64,000 nt of DNA from DAOUBP01 sp964513075 (GCA_964513075.1 CAZELR010000003.1:1-64000), one strand, 5' to 3'; positions 7,954 to 16,484 are shown, numbered from the stretch's first letter. The notes: generated by a model not told the origin, from the letters alone. Numbers and translations are program-made.

Positions 7954-9198
7954 TCACGCATCCACTCCTTGCTCATCCCGGCCGCACGCCTGTCCGGCGA
8001 TGCGTCCCGTCACCCATGCCCACAGAAAATTGTACCCCCCGATGGGCCCAAACGCATCCAGCATCTCGCCGCACAGATAAAGGCCGGGCACAACGCGGCT
8101 CTCCAGGGTGGCCGGGTCCACCTCGTTCAGCGGGATGCCGCCGCCGGTGACCTCGGCCGGTTTGTAGCCTTCGTGGCCGGTCCAGGGCAGTTCATAGTGC
8201 GTGAGAAGCTCGACCAGGTGCGCACGGTCCTCACGGCGCAGTTGCGAGCCTTCGATCTCCGACAGCCCCGCTTCAGCCAACAACAACTGGGCAAGCCGGC
8301 CGGATAACGGATCTCGCAGCAGGGGAAACAGCGGGCCTCTCCGGGTCCGCAGCAGCGCGTCCCAGGCAGCCGCACCTAACCCGGTCCACTGCACCCGGAT
8401 GGGGGCTCGCGGACCCGTCACCAGCGTGGAGCGCACTGCAATGTGCGAGATATTGAGCACGGCCGGGCCGCTGTATCCCCGATGCGTAAACAGGAACCCG
8501 CCGGCGGTCTGATAGTGACGCTTGCCCCCGGGCAGCGGCGTGCTGAGCGTGACCGGCAGAGAGAGGCCTGCCAGGGCGTGATGCGCCGGGTTGTCACACG
8601 TCAATGGCACCAACGCAGGGTAAGGCGGGATAACCGTGTGGCCGAGCGCCTTTGCGATCTGCAATCCGGCCCCATCGCTGCCTGTAGCCGGTGCCGCGAG
8701 CCCGCCTGTGGCCAGCACCACGCGGCCGGCAAGGAGCGCGCGCCCATCCTCCAGCGTCACGCGCCAGCCTACGCCCTCCGGGCGCAGGTCCGCCACCCGC
8801 GCCCCGGTGTGCAGCGCCACCCCCCCTGTGCGCGCAGCCGCGAGCAGCGCATCCAGCACGACCTGCGCCCGATTTGCCGCGGGAAACAGCTTGCCGCTCT
8901 CTGCCTCCAGAGCCAACGGCACCTCCAACGCCTCCTCGAAAAATCGGCGCACCTGTTCCAGCGGCCACGCGCGCAGGATCCTCGTCAGCGTATGCAGCGA
9001 ACCGTCGGTGTGAAAATCCTCAGGCTCGGCCTGTGCAGGCAGCACGTTGCACCGGCCGCCCCCGCTGATCAGGATCTTCTTGCCGGGGCGGTCACTGCCT
9101 TCCAGCAGCAGCACCGGCCGCGGACCATCTGCGGCCCAAATCGCGGCCATGATCCCCGCCGCGCCCGCGCCAATGATGGCAATAGGCGGTTCAGTCAT
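7954..9198 (-). CDS. BaiN/HI0933-like flavoprotein (NAD(P)/FAD-dependent oxidoreductase)
   Basis: A 414-residue flavoprotein. The N-terminal dinucleotide-binding motif is IAIIGAGAAGIMAA, followed by the family-specific PGKKILISGGGRCN signature, a second ATGGLAAPATGSDG motif and a C-terminal GLYLCGEMLDAFGPIGGYN motif with FLWAWVTGRIAG. These are diagnostic of the HI0933/YhiN/BaiN family, whose physiological substrates are mostly unknown. I chose ATG 9198 because GGGG lies 8 bases upstream; ATG 9204 is the alternative. It begins 13 bases after the queG stop and is probably in the same operon. Confidence 0.85.
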   Translation of the reverse strand: MTEPPIAIIGAGAAGIMAAIWAADGPRPVLLLEGSDRPGKKILISGGGRCNVLPAQAEPEDFHTDGSLHTLTRILRAWPLEQVRRFFEEALEVPLALEAESGKLFPAANRAQVVLDALLAAARTGGVALHTGARVADLRPEGVGWRVTLEDGRALLAGRVVLATGGLAAPATGSDGAGLQIAKALGHTVIPPYPALVPLTCDNPAHHALAGLSLPVTLSTPLPGGKRHYQTAGGFLFTHRGYSGPAVLNISHIAVRSTLVTGPRAPIRVQWTGLGAAAWDALLRTRRGPLFPLLRDPLSGRLAQLLLAEAGLSEIEGSQLRREDRAHLVELLTHYELPWTGHEGYKPAEVTGGGIPLNEVDPATLESRVVPGLYLCGEMLDAFGPIGGYNFLWAWVTGRIAGQACGRDEQGVDA

Positions 9199-9211
9199 GT
9201 ACATGTCCCCA

Positions 9212-10378
9212 TCAAGAAATGAGTTCCGCACGCACCCACGGGTCGGATTCGACCGCCAGGGCACGCATTAGGGCGCGTTCCGCTTCTGCACCGCCGAGCC
9301 GCCTCACCGCCCAGGCCGCGTGCCCGCGCACCAACGGCTCGGAATCATCCAGCAATGCAATCAACGCCGGCACAAGCGCTGCGTCGCCACAGTTGCCCGC
9401 TGCGATGCACGCATTGCGCACCAGCCCGCGGCGCTTCGCCCGCATAACCGGCGTGCCGCGAAACCGGGCCCGGAAGCCGGCCTCATCCAGCGTCAGTAAG
9501 TCAGACAGGGAGATGCTTCGCTGGCGATTTGCCGTCACTGAGGTTGCTTCGTCAACCCGCTCAGCATGACACACCTGGATGGCAGGCCGATTGTACGGGC
9601 AAACCTCCTGGCACACATCGCAGCCGAACACCCAATTGCCTATCAACGGCCGCAGCTCGCGGGGGATAGGTCCGCGCAGCTCGATGGTAAGATAGGAGAT
9701 GCAACGCCGGGCGTCCAGCACGTGGGGACCCACAAACGCGCGCGTGGGACACGCGTCCAAACACCGGGTGCACCGTCCACACCCTTTTCTCCCCCTCTCC
9801 CCCTCTCCCCCTCTCCCCGTCTCCCTGTCTCCTTGTCCCCCCGTCAGGACCTCCGGCACCAGCAGTCCCGCCAGAAACGTCCACGATCCCAGGCCCTGCG
9901 TAATCAAACACGTGTTGCGGCCGATGAAGCCCAGGCCGGCCTGCGCTGCGAAATCGCGTTCCAGCACCGGGGCCGAGTCCACGAACGCCTTGCCGAGTGA
10001 GGTCCGGCCGGTGCGCGCTCGGATGAACGCGTCCAGTGCGTGAAGCTTAGGCTTGAGTGCCTCGTGGTAATCCGGCCACCGGGCATATCGGGCGATGCGG
10101 CCGAATGCCAGGCCCGGCGGATCCTCCGAATCCCGCAGAATCTCTCCCGGATTATAGTTGACCGCCAGCACCACCATACTAGCCGCGTCCGGCGCCAACC
10201 GTGCGGGATCAAGCCGTTCGGCCGCGCGCGCGGCCAGGTAGCCCATCTCGCCGTGATAGCCGGCCGCCAGCCACGCCGTGAACTCCGTCGCATGGCGCGG
10301 CGATCTGACCGGCACGGCAGCAGCGCGGTCGAAGCCCAACGACAGGGCCTGGGACAGGACATCCGAAGTCAGGGACAT
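9212..10378 (-). CDS. queG: Epoxyqueuosine reductase with repeat-derived insertions
   Basis: A cobalamin-dependent iron-sulfur enzyme that reduces epoxyqueuosine to queuosine in tRNA, the last step of the pathway. In 388 residues it shows the catalytic-type D134 (VDSAP), two [4Fe-4S] cysteine sets (CGRCTRCLDACP at 200-211 and CDVCQEVCPYN at 253-263) and C-terminal HEAT-like repeats (about 320-385). Two stretches look foreign: a Gly/Glu/Arg-rich linker at about 180-199 encoded by CT-rich simple sequence, and residues about 270-290 encoded by a 62-bp dispersed repeat. Both are in frame and between domains, so the enzyme is probably functional. ATG 10378 is chosen; a TATAAT on this strand at 10394-10389 suggests a nearly leaderless message. 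Confidence 0.9.
   Translation of the reverse strand: MSLTSDVLSQALSLGFDRAAAVPVRSPRHATEFTAWLAAGYHGEMGYLAARAAERLDPARLAPDAASMVVLAVNYNPGEILRDSEDPPGLAFGRIARYARWPDYHEALKPKLHALDAFIRARTGRTSLGKAFVDSAPVLERDFAAQAGLGFIGRNTCLITQGLGSWTFLAGLLVPEVLTGGQGDRETGRGGEGERGRKGCGRCTRCLDACPTRAFVGPHVLDARRCISYLTIELRGPIPRELRPLIGNWVFGCDVCQEVCPYNRPAIQVCHAERVDEATSVTANRQRSISLSDLLTLDEAGFRARFRGTPVMRAKRRGLVRNACIAAGNCGDAALVPALIALLDDSEPLVRGHAAWAVRRLGGAEAERALMRALAVESDPWVRAELIS
9510..9571 (-). repeat. 62-bp dispersed palindromic repeat, copy A (inside queG)
   Basis: Read on the minus strand this starts TGTCATGCTGAGCGGGT and ends CCAGCGAAGCATCTC, exactly as copy B at 10472-10533 does, and both are 62 bases long. Its ends form an imperfect inverted repeat. 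It is translated in frame within queG. Confidence 0.85.
9781..9846. repeat. CT-rich low-complexity tract inside queG
   Basis: An irregular tandem array of CCCCTCT/CCCTGTCT-like units. Read on the minus strand it encodes a Gly/Glu/Arg linker (about residues 180-199) just ahead of the first iron-sulfur motif of QueG. Confidence 0.8.
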
Positions 10379-10471
10379 AGCAGACATGATTATAACACCT
10401 CGCCCGTATTTCTCATGCTGAGTCGTCCATCCCGTCACGGCAGGACGCGCCCAGGCAAGAAACGCCTCATC

Positions 10472-10533
10472 TGTCATGCTGAGCGGGTCCTCGGCGCAAG
10501 GCCCTTTACGGCGACTGACCAGCGAAGCATCTC
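10472..10533 (+). repeat. 62-bp dispersed palindromic repeat, copy B
   Basis: Same termini and length as copy A (TGTCATGCTGAGCGGGT to CCAGCGAAGCATCTC), with a divergent middle sharing an ACGGC(A/G)A core. It lies between the divergent queG and helicase genes. It creates a spurious N-terminal extension on the helicase frame. Confidence 0.85.
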
Positions 10534-10550
10534 GGTCCGACCACGAAACC

Positions 10551-10580
10551 TTTCACCTGTCAGCCCTTCGCGGGTATAAT
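10551..10580 (+). promoter_or_regulatory. Promoter of the helicase gene, probably leaderless
   Basis: TATAAT at 10575-10580 with a weak TTTCAC at 10551-10556, spacer 18. The expected start of transcription falls at or beside the ATG at 10587, and no Shine-Dalgarno sequence is visible, so translation may be leaderless. Confidence 0.5.
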
Positions 10581-10586
10581 TGTGCC

Positions 10587-13280
10587 ATGTCTGTCGAAAG
10601 CGCCGTGCAGGCCTTGCGTCTGGAACCCAAATTGATGCACCACGTGGTGCGCTGGGAGCACATCCCTGCCTGCCCCGCGCGCACGGCGCCATTCCCCGCC
10701 GCGCTGGATGCCCGGGTCACGGCTGCGTTGCGCCGCCGCGGAATTGAGGCGCTCTACACCCATCAGGCCGCTGCCGTCGAGGCTGCTTTGCGCGGAGAGA
10801 ACGTTGCAGTCGCCACACCTGCGGCCAGCGGCAAGACGTTCTGCTACAATCTGCCCGTGCTCGATCACCTGTTGGCAGACCCGGGCGCTCGTGCACTCTA
10901 CCTGTTCCCCACCAAGGCGCTGGCACAGGATCAGTTGGCCGAGCTGCATGAAATGATCGGCTCGTTGGACATAACGCAGACCGTACAGGCGCCGGCGCCC
11001 CTGCCCACCTGCGCCACCTACGATGGCGACACCCCTTCCGGGCAGCGCGCCAGGGTGCGCGACGCGGCGCGCATCATCCTCTCCAATCCGGACATGCTGC
11101 ACGCCGGCATCCTGCCGCAGCACCCGCGTTGGGCTGGCTTCTTCGCCAACCTGCGCGTCGTCGTGCTGGACGAGATGCATGTGTACCGCGGCGTATTCGG
11201 CTCGCATGTGGCGAATGTGCTGCGGCGGCTGCGGCGCATCTGCCGCTTCTACGGCAGCACGCCCCAGTTCATCCTTGCTTCAGCCACCATCGCTAACCCG
11301 GGCGAGTTGGCCGCGCGGCTGACCGAGGCGCCGGTAACCGTCATCGCCCCCGAACTGGACGGCGCGCCCCAGGGTGAAAAGCACCTGCTCTTCTACAATC
11401 CGCCACTCATCGACCCGGACCTGGGCATTCGTCGCAGCAGCAGCCTGGAGTCTGCCGAGCTGGCCGCGCACTTTCTGGCCCATGAAGTACAGACCATCGT
11501 CTTCGCCCAGTCCCGGCTGACCACGGAATTGATCCTGACCTACTTACAGGAAAAAGAGGATCGGCCATCGACGCAACACGCAACAACCGCAGCTCGCCGC
11601 ACCACGCCCTCTATCCGCGGCTATCGCGGCGGCTATCTTCCCACTGAGCGGCGGGCGATCGAGAAGGGCCTCCGCGAGGGCCAGGTGCGCGCCGTCGTTG
11701 CCACCAACGCGCTGGAATTGGGAATCGACATCGGCCGGCTGGATGCTGCCGTGTTGGCCGGCTATCCCGGCACCGTGGCCAGCGCACGGCAGCAGTTGGG
11801 CCGCGCGGGCCGCCGGCAGGCCGCATCCGTCGGCATCCTGGTAGCTGGCCCGGCGGCCCTGGACCAATACATCGTCACGCATCCCGCCTGGTTGTTGGGC
11901 CGCAGCCCCGAGCACGCGCGGCTGAATCCCGACAACGCCATCATCCTGGCCGGCCACCTGGCCTGTGCCGCAGCCGAGCTGCCCATTCGCATCTCAGACC
12001 TTCAAGGCCTCAGGCGAACCGAAGGTTCGGACGACCTCGCAGGTCTCCTCGACGATCTTGTCGCAAGCGGACAGCTTTACCGTTCGGGTGACCGCTTCTT
12101 CTGGGCCGGCGAAGGATCCCCCGCAGCACTCCTCAGCCTGCGCAGCGCCAGCGCGGAACGGGTGGTGATCCAAACATCCAACGCGGACGGTGCACCCCAG
12201 GTCATCGGCGAGATCGAACGGGAAGGGGTGCCGTTGCTGTTATACGAGGGCGCGGTCTACCTCCACGAGGGTGCGACCTACCTGGTGGAACGACTGGACT
12301 GGGATGGCGGCATCGCAACTGTGCGCCCCGCAACGGTCGACTTCTACACGCGCCCCATCATCGGCGAAAAGATCGAATTCCTGAGAATGATGGCGCCTCA
12401 AACACGGACCATGAATCAACTCCGACCCCCAGCATCCAGCATCCAGCATCCAGCCCCCACCATCCAGATCACCTGGGGTGACGTGCGCGTGGTGAGTCGG
12501 GCCACCGGCTATCGCATCCAGCGCCGAGGCGCCAACGAAGTGATCGGCTTCGGCCAGATCGATCTTCCTGAGCAGGTGCTGGAAACCCAAGCGTGCCGGC
12601 TGGTGTTCGCGAAGGCGTTGATTGAGGCGCTGAAGGACGCGGGTCAATGGCTGTCCGACCCCAACGACTACGGCCCGAACTGGCCGGCCCAGCGCGACGC
12701 GGCCCGTGCGCGCGACAACTACCGCTGCCAGGGCTGCGGGCAGCCGGAGCTGCATGGACGACAGCACGATGTGCACCACCGAGCGCCGTTTCGCGCCTTC
12801 GTCGGTGACCCAGCGCGCCGCGCCGGCCTGGCCGCGGATCAAGCCTGGCAGATCGCTAACCGGCTGGAGAACCTGGTAACCCTGTGTTCGGCCTGCCACC
12901 GGCAGGCCGAGGCCAGCGTGCGCACCCGCACAGGACTGGGCGGAGCGGCCGCACTTCTGGCCGGCGTTGCGCCACTGTTCCTGATGTGCGACCCGCGTGA
13001 CCTGGGCGTGATTGCCGAGCCGCAAGACCCGGACACCGGCTTGCCCACCATCACGATCTACGAGAAGACCCCGGGCGGCGTAGGTTACGCCGAGCAGGTA
13101 GCCGCTTCCATGCCGGAGCTGCTGCAGGCTGCGCTTGACACCGTCACAGCCTGCCCCTGCACGTTGGGCTGCCCTGCCTGCGTGGGCCCGATCCTGGAGC
13201 ACGACTACACACTAGACGCCAAGACGTTGGCCCGGGCGCTTCTGGAGCAAGCGCTCGCAACGCCCGCCAACTCCCCCTGA
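10587..13280 (+). CDS. DEAD/DEAH-box helicase, MrfA/YprA-like, with HNH-like insertion
   Basis: An 897-residue superfamily 2 helicase. Motif I is ATPAASGKT, motif II is VVLDEMHVYRG (DEMH), motif III SATIANP, and motifs V-VI are ATNALELGIDIGRLDA and QQLGRAGRR. A C-terminal CPCTLGCPACVGPILEHDY cysteine cluster and the DUF1998-like region match MrfA, a mitomycin-C repair helicase of Bacillus. Near residues 709-774 lies a zinc/HNH-like unit: CQGCG, DVHHRAPF and CSACH. This is between the helicase core and the DUF1998/MZB part. Simple-sequence insertions occur at 11572-11612 and 12428-12467. ATG 10587 is chosen because upstream sequence is repeat and promoter. A role in DNA damage repair is likely; nuclease activity is untested. 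Confidence 0.85.
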   Translation: MSVESAVQALRLEPKLMHHVVRWEHIPACPARTAPFPAALDARVTAALRRRGIEALYTHQAAAVEAALRGENVAVATPAASGKTFCYNLPVLDHLLADPGARALYLFPTKALAQDQLAELHEMIGSLDITQTVQAPAPLPTCATYDGDTPSGQRARVRDAARIILSNPDMLHAGILPQHPRWAGFFANLRVVVLDEMHVYRGVFGSHVANVLRRLRRICRFYGSTPQFILASATIANPGELAARLTEAPVTVIAPELDGAPQGEKHLLFYNPPLIDPDLGIRRSSSLESAELAAHFLAHEVQTIVFAQSRLTTELILTYLQEKEDRPSTQHATTAARRTTPSIRGYRGGYLPTERRAIEKGLREGQVRAVVATNALELGIDIGRLDAAVLAGYPGTVASARQQLGRAGRRQAASVGILVAGPAALDQYIVTHPAWLLGRSPEHARLNPDNAIILAGHLACAAAELPIRISDLQGLRRTEGSDDLAGLLDDLVASGQLYRSGDRFFWAGEGSPAALLSLRSASAERVVIQTSNADGAPQVIGEIEREGVPLLLYEGAVYLHEGATYLVERLDWDGGIATVRPATVDFYTRPIIGEKIEFLRMMAPQTRTMNQLRPPASSIQHPAPTIQITWGDVRVVSRATGYRIQRRGANEVIGFGQIDLPEQVLETQACRLVFAKALIEALKDAGQWLSDPNDYGPNWPAQRDAARARDNYRCQGCGQPELHGRQHDVHHRAPFRAFVGDPARRAGLAADQAWQIANRLENLVTLCSACHRQAEASVRTRTGLGGAAALLAGVAPLFLMCDPRDLGVIAEPQDPDTGLPTITIYEKTPGGVGYAEQVAASMPELLQAALDTVTACPCTLGCPACVGPILEHDYTLDAKTLARALLEQALATPANSP

Positions 13281-13329
13281 CGACAGCGGACCGCGTTTCC
13301 GACAAGCAACGCCATACGCCTGGAGTCAT

Positions 13330-13358
13330 TTGGCTGCTCGTGTCGCGTGTGCTAGAAT
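13330..13358 (+). promoter_or_regulatory. Promoter of the sphingolipid-type gene cluster
   Basis: TTGGCT at 13330-13335 and TAGAAT at 13353-13358 with a 17-base spacer. The following leader of about 75 bases ends directly at ATG 13435 without an obvious Shine-Dalgarno sequence. Confidence 0.5.
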
Positions 13359-13434
13359 AATGGCTTGATTTATGAGATAAAGCGTCACGCACTCCATCAT
13401 ATTTGACGCTTGCGCCCTCGTATTTTTTGTTCCC

Positions 13435-14253
13435 ATGAGATTTACGAACCAGGTTGCCCTCATCACGGGTGGTTCCAGCGGCATCGGCCTGGCGACGGCG
13501 AAGTTGCTGGCCGAACGCGGCGCGCACGTCTGGCTGGTGGCGCGCGATCCTGAGCGCCTCAGCCACGCTTTGGAACAAATTGAGGCAAGGTGCACCGGCC
13601 CGGACCAGTGCTGCGGCATCTTTTCGGCTGATGTCTCCCAGGCTGAAGAGGCGCAGGCGGCCGTCGCACACGTGCGGTCGGCTGCGGCCCTGCCCGATCT
13701 TGTGATCAACTCGGCCGGCACGGCGCGGCCAGGCTACTTTCAGGATCTCGATCCGGCATTCTTCGCCGAAGCCATGGCGACTAACTACTTCGGCACGCTG
13801 CACGTCATCAAAGCGGTGACGCCGGGCATGATCGAACGCAGATCCGGGCACATCGTCAACATCTCTTCCTTAGGCGGGTTCCTGGGGGTGTTCGGTTACT
13901 CGGCCTACTGCCCCTCCAAGTATGCAGTGCGCGGTCTGTCGGACGTGCTGCGGGCCGAGTTGCGACCCTATGGCATCCATTTTTCTGTGGTCTATCCGCC
14001 GGACGTTGACACGCCGCAACTTGCCTACGAGAACCAGTTCAAGCCGCCGGAAACACGCGCCCTCGGCGGCGGAAGGGCGCTCTCCGCGGAAGAAGTTGCA
14101 CAGGCAATTCTGGCTGGTGTCGCTCGCAACCGTTACACCATCACACCCGGGATCGAAACAAGTGTGATTTACCGGTTGGTAGGACTGCTCGGTGACTTGC
14201 AGTATCCCATCATGGACAAGCTTATTGCCCGAGTTCGGCAGACGAAAGGCTAA
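13435..14253 (+). CDS. SDR oxidoreductase, 3-ketodihydrosphingosine reductase-like
   Basis: A 272-residue classical short-chain dehydrogenase. The cofactor motif TGGSSGIG is at 11-18, NSAG at 92-95, and the catalytic pair Y158 and K162 lies in AYCPSKYAVRGL. The stretch VVYPPDVDTP (about 185-194) followed by a YENQFKPPETRAL segment closely resembles the corresponding part of eukaryotic KDSR/FVT1, which reduces 3-ketosphinganine to sphinganine. Together with the serine-palmitoyltransferase-like enzyme three genes downstream, this makes a sphingolipid role the best reading. The alternative is a generic SDR. It is the first gene of a tight plus-strand cluster, with 21 bases to the next gene. Confidence 0.75.
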   Translation: MRFTNQVALITGGSSGIGLATAKLLAERGAHVWLVARDPERLSHALEQIEARCTGPDQCCGIFSADVSQAEEAQAAVAHVRSAAALPDLVINSAGTARPGYFQDLDPAFFAEAMATNYFGTLHVIKAVTPGMIERRSGHIVNISSLGGFLGVFGYSAYCPSKYAVRGLSDVLRAELRPYGIHFSVVYPPDVDTPQLAYENQFKPPETRALGGGRALSAEEVAQAILAGVARNRYTITPGIETSVIYRLVGLLGDLQYPIMDKLIARVRQTKG

Positions 14254-14274
14254 TCCTGCTCGAAAGGCGCCATC

Positions 14275-15405
14275 ATGAACATCATCATCGAACCGGTTAC
14301 AGACAAAAAGGGCCTGTTGGCTTTCGTAAAGTTTCCCTTCAAACTCTACCGGGGCGACCCGAACTGGGTGCCGCCCCTGATCGAAGAACGCCTGGACGTC
14401 TTCAACCCGAAGAAAAACCCTTTCTGGGAGCATTCCCGCTGCCAGCTTTTCCTGGCGCGCCGCGATGGTGAGCTGGTCGGAACCATCGCAGCAGTGGTGA
14501 ACGACAACCACAACACGACGCACAATGAAAAAATGGGGTCTTTTGGCTTCCTGGAAACCATCGATGACCCCGCCGTCGCCGCGGCGCTCCTGGCTGCGGC
14601 CGAAGCCTGGGTCAAGGCGCAGGGGATGACCATCATCCGCGGGCCGCTAAATCCTTCCATCAACGACGAAATCGGCACCCTGATCGATGGCTTCGACGAG
14701 CCGCCGATGGTGATGCTGACCTACAACCCCCGCTACATCCCCGCGTTGATCGAAGGCTGCGGCTATGTCAAAGCCATGGACGTGTACGCCTGGATCTACA
14801 ATATCGAAGAAGATCTGAAGAACGCGCCCGAAAAGCTGGCCCGCGTCGCGGAGAAAGCCATGCAAAGACAAGGCATCCGCGTCCGCAAGGTAGACATGCG
14901 CAATTTCGATCAGGAAGTCGAGCGCATTAAACTGGTATACAACGCGGCTTGGCAGCGCAACTGGGGCGCTGTGGCCTTGACCGACCACGAGACGGATCAC
15001 CTGGCGGCCAGCCTGAAGCCAATGATCGACCCCAATTTGATCTTCCTCGCTGAGACCGAGGATGGCGAGCCGGTCGGGGTGTCGCTCACGATACCCGATG
15101 TACACCAGGCGCTCAAACGGTCCGGCGGCGGGCACTATTTCCCGTTCGGGCTGCTGAAATTCCTGTGGCACCGCCGGCACATCGACCAGTGCCGCCTGAT
15201 GATCATGGGCATGGTGGAGGAACATCGCGGCCGCGGCGCCGATGCGGTCTTTTACCTGGAAACTGCCAAAGAGGCGTTGAAGCGCGGCTACAAGCGCCTG
15301 GAAGGCTCCTGGATACTGGAAACCAACACGATGATGAATCAAATCATCGAGCGCCTGGGCGGCAAAAAATACAAGACCTATCGGGTCTACGAGAAGACGC
15401 TATAA
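14275..15405 (+). CDS. Large GNAT-type N-acyltransferase; candidate bacterial ceramide synthase
   Basis: A 376-residue protein with a GNAT-like fold. It opens with FPFKLYRGDPNWVPPL and contains RGPLNPSINDEIGTLIDGFD, TYNPRYIPALIEGCGY and, near the end, MIMGMVEEHRGRGADAVFY (acetyl-CoA/acyl-binding loop) and GSWILETNTMMNQIIERLGG. This is the YghO-like family. Bacterial ceramide synthase (bCerS), described in Caulobacter, is also a GNAT-fold acyltransferase, unrelated to the eukaryotic enzyme. Position between KDSR-like and CerR-like reductases and an SPT-like gene supports N-acylation of a sphingoid base. GAAAGG precedes the ATG. The substrate assignment is inference from context. Confidence 0.6.
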   Translation: MNIIIEPVTDKKGLLAFVKFPFKLYRGDPNWVPPLIEERLDVFNPKKNPFWEHSRCQLFLARRDGELVGTIAAVVNDNHNTTHNEKMGSFGFLETIDDPAVAAALLAAAEAWVKAQGMTIIRGPLNPSINDEIGTLIDGFDEPPMVMLTYNPRYIPALIEGCGYVKAMDVYAWIYNIEEDLKNAPEKLARVAEKAMQRQGIRVRKVDMRNFDQEVERIKLVYNAAWQRNWGAVALTDHETDHLAASLKPMIDPNLIFLAETEDGEPVGVSLTIPDVHQALKRSGGGHYFPFGLLKFLWHRRHIDQCRLMIMGMVEEHRGRGADAVFYLETAKEALKRGYKRLEGSWILETNTMMNQIIERLGGKKYKTYRVYEKTL

Positions 15406-15409
15406 GGCC

Positions 15410-16405
15410 ATGAACATTCTCGTCACCGGCGCCACCGGCTTCATCGGCTCGCAACTGACCCACGCGTTGGTGGGACAGGGGAACCATGTCCGCGTGCTGC
15501 GCCGGGCTAACTCCAAGACGCTGATGCTGGACGGGCTGCCCGTGGAGCACGTGTTCGGCGATATTCTACAGGCGGAGGCCGTAGACCAGGCCGTTGCAGG
15601 CTGCGATCTCGTGTTCCACGTTGCGGGCCTCTCTTCCTACTGGCGTGCTCAACGCGACCAGATCTACCGCGTCAACGTCGAGGGAACGCGCGTGGTGATG
15701 GACGCCTGCCTGCGCGCCGGCGTGCCGCGGGTCGTGCACACGTCTTCGGTGGCGGCCATCGGCGTGCGCCGAGATGCGCCCGCCGACGAAAACACGCCCT
15801 TCGATGCTTTCAGCGCGACCTGGGCCTATGCCGACAGCAAGCACCGCGCCGAGTTAGAGGTGCACCGGGCCGTCGAACGCGGCCTGAACGCCGTCATCGT
15901 CAACCCGGCCGCCGTCATCGGCCCGGGCGACCACTACCTGATCTCCAGCAGCATGGTCGTTGAATTCGCACGACGCCCGATCCCCGCCGTGCCGCGCGGC
16001 GGCGTGTGCCTGGCCGACGTAGATGCGGTGGTGCAGGGACATCTGCGCGCGGCCGAACGCGGCCGCACCGGCGAGCGCTATATCCTGGGCGGCGAAAACC
16101 TCACCAACCTGGAAGTCGCCGCCACAATTTGCGACATCGCAGGCCGTCGCCCGCCGCGCTGGACCATCCCCGGCTGGATGCTGGGGCCGGCCGCCCTGGC
16201 GGTAGACGCCATCAACCGCATCAGCCCACGGCCGCCGATCGTGAGTGGCGAACAGCTCCGGCTGGATGCCTACAACGTATTCTACGATTGCAGCAAAGCC
16301 GTGCGTGACCTCGATTACCCGCTCCTGCCCTTCCGGGGCGCAGCCGAACGAGCCTATCGCTGGTATCAGGAACACGGCTACCTGAAGAGTAAGTTAGTGC
16401 GATAG
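15410..16405 (+). CDS. NAD(P)-dependent epimerase/dehydratase (extended SDR), CerR-like candidate
   Basis: A 331-residue extended SDR. The nucleotide motif GATGFIG is at 7-13, the SS of HTSSVAAIG near 112-113, and catalytic Y140 and K144 in YADSKHRAE. Relatives are annotated as HpnA or dihydroflavonol-4-reductase-like. In Caulobacter, a protein of this superfamily (CerR) reduces 3-oxo-ceramide, so one role here would be reduction after N-acylation. It begins 4 bases after the acyltransferase stop. Its own stop (16403-16405) lies inside a long palindromic repeat, so the last residues (SKLVR) may be repeat-derived. The exact substrate is inferred. Confidence 0.65.
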   Translation: MNILVTGATGFIGSQLTHALVGQGNHVRVLRRANSKTLMLDGLPVEHVFGDILQAEAVDQAVAGCDLVFHVAGLSSYWRAQRDQIYRVNVEGTRVVMDACLRAGVPRVVHTSSVAAIGVRRDAPADENTPFDAFSATWAYADSKHRAELEVHRAVERGLNAVIVNPAAVIGPGDHYLISSSMVVEFARRPIPAVPRGGVCLADVDAVVQGHLRAAERGRTGERYILGGENLTNLEVAATICDIAGRRPPRWTIPGWMLGPAALAVDAINRISPRPPIVSGEQLRLDAYNVFYDCSKAVRDLDYPLLPFRGAAERAYRWYQEHGYLKSKLVR

Positions 16406-16462
16406 TACGATAGTGAGATCATATCGCACTATCGTACTATCGCACTATCGCACTGACTTACC
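16395..16462. repeat. Palindromic 8-bp tandem repeat before the SPT-like gene
   Basis: Left arm 16395-16415 and right arm 16427-16447 are perfect 21-bp reverse complements around an 11-base loop. The right side continues as tandem TATCGCAC units up to about 16454. It contains the stop codon of the upstream gene and ends about 20 bases before the ribosome-binding site of the next, so it can affect messenger stability or expression between the two genes. Confidence 0.8.
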
Positions 16463-16484
16463 ACCGCACAACAAAGGAGTACTT

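Noticed and set aside
10476..10586. An N-terminal extension of the helicase frame up to 10476
   Set aside because: It is formed by the 62-bp dispersed repeat and a promoter; the conserved protein and a clear ATG begin at 10587.
16395..16462. Possible integrase attachment site
   Set aside because: The structure is a self-complementary tandem array with no tRNA or integrase gene nearby.
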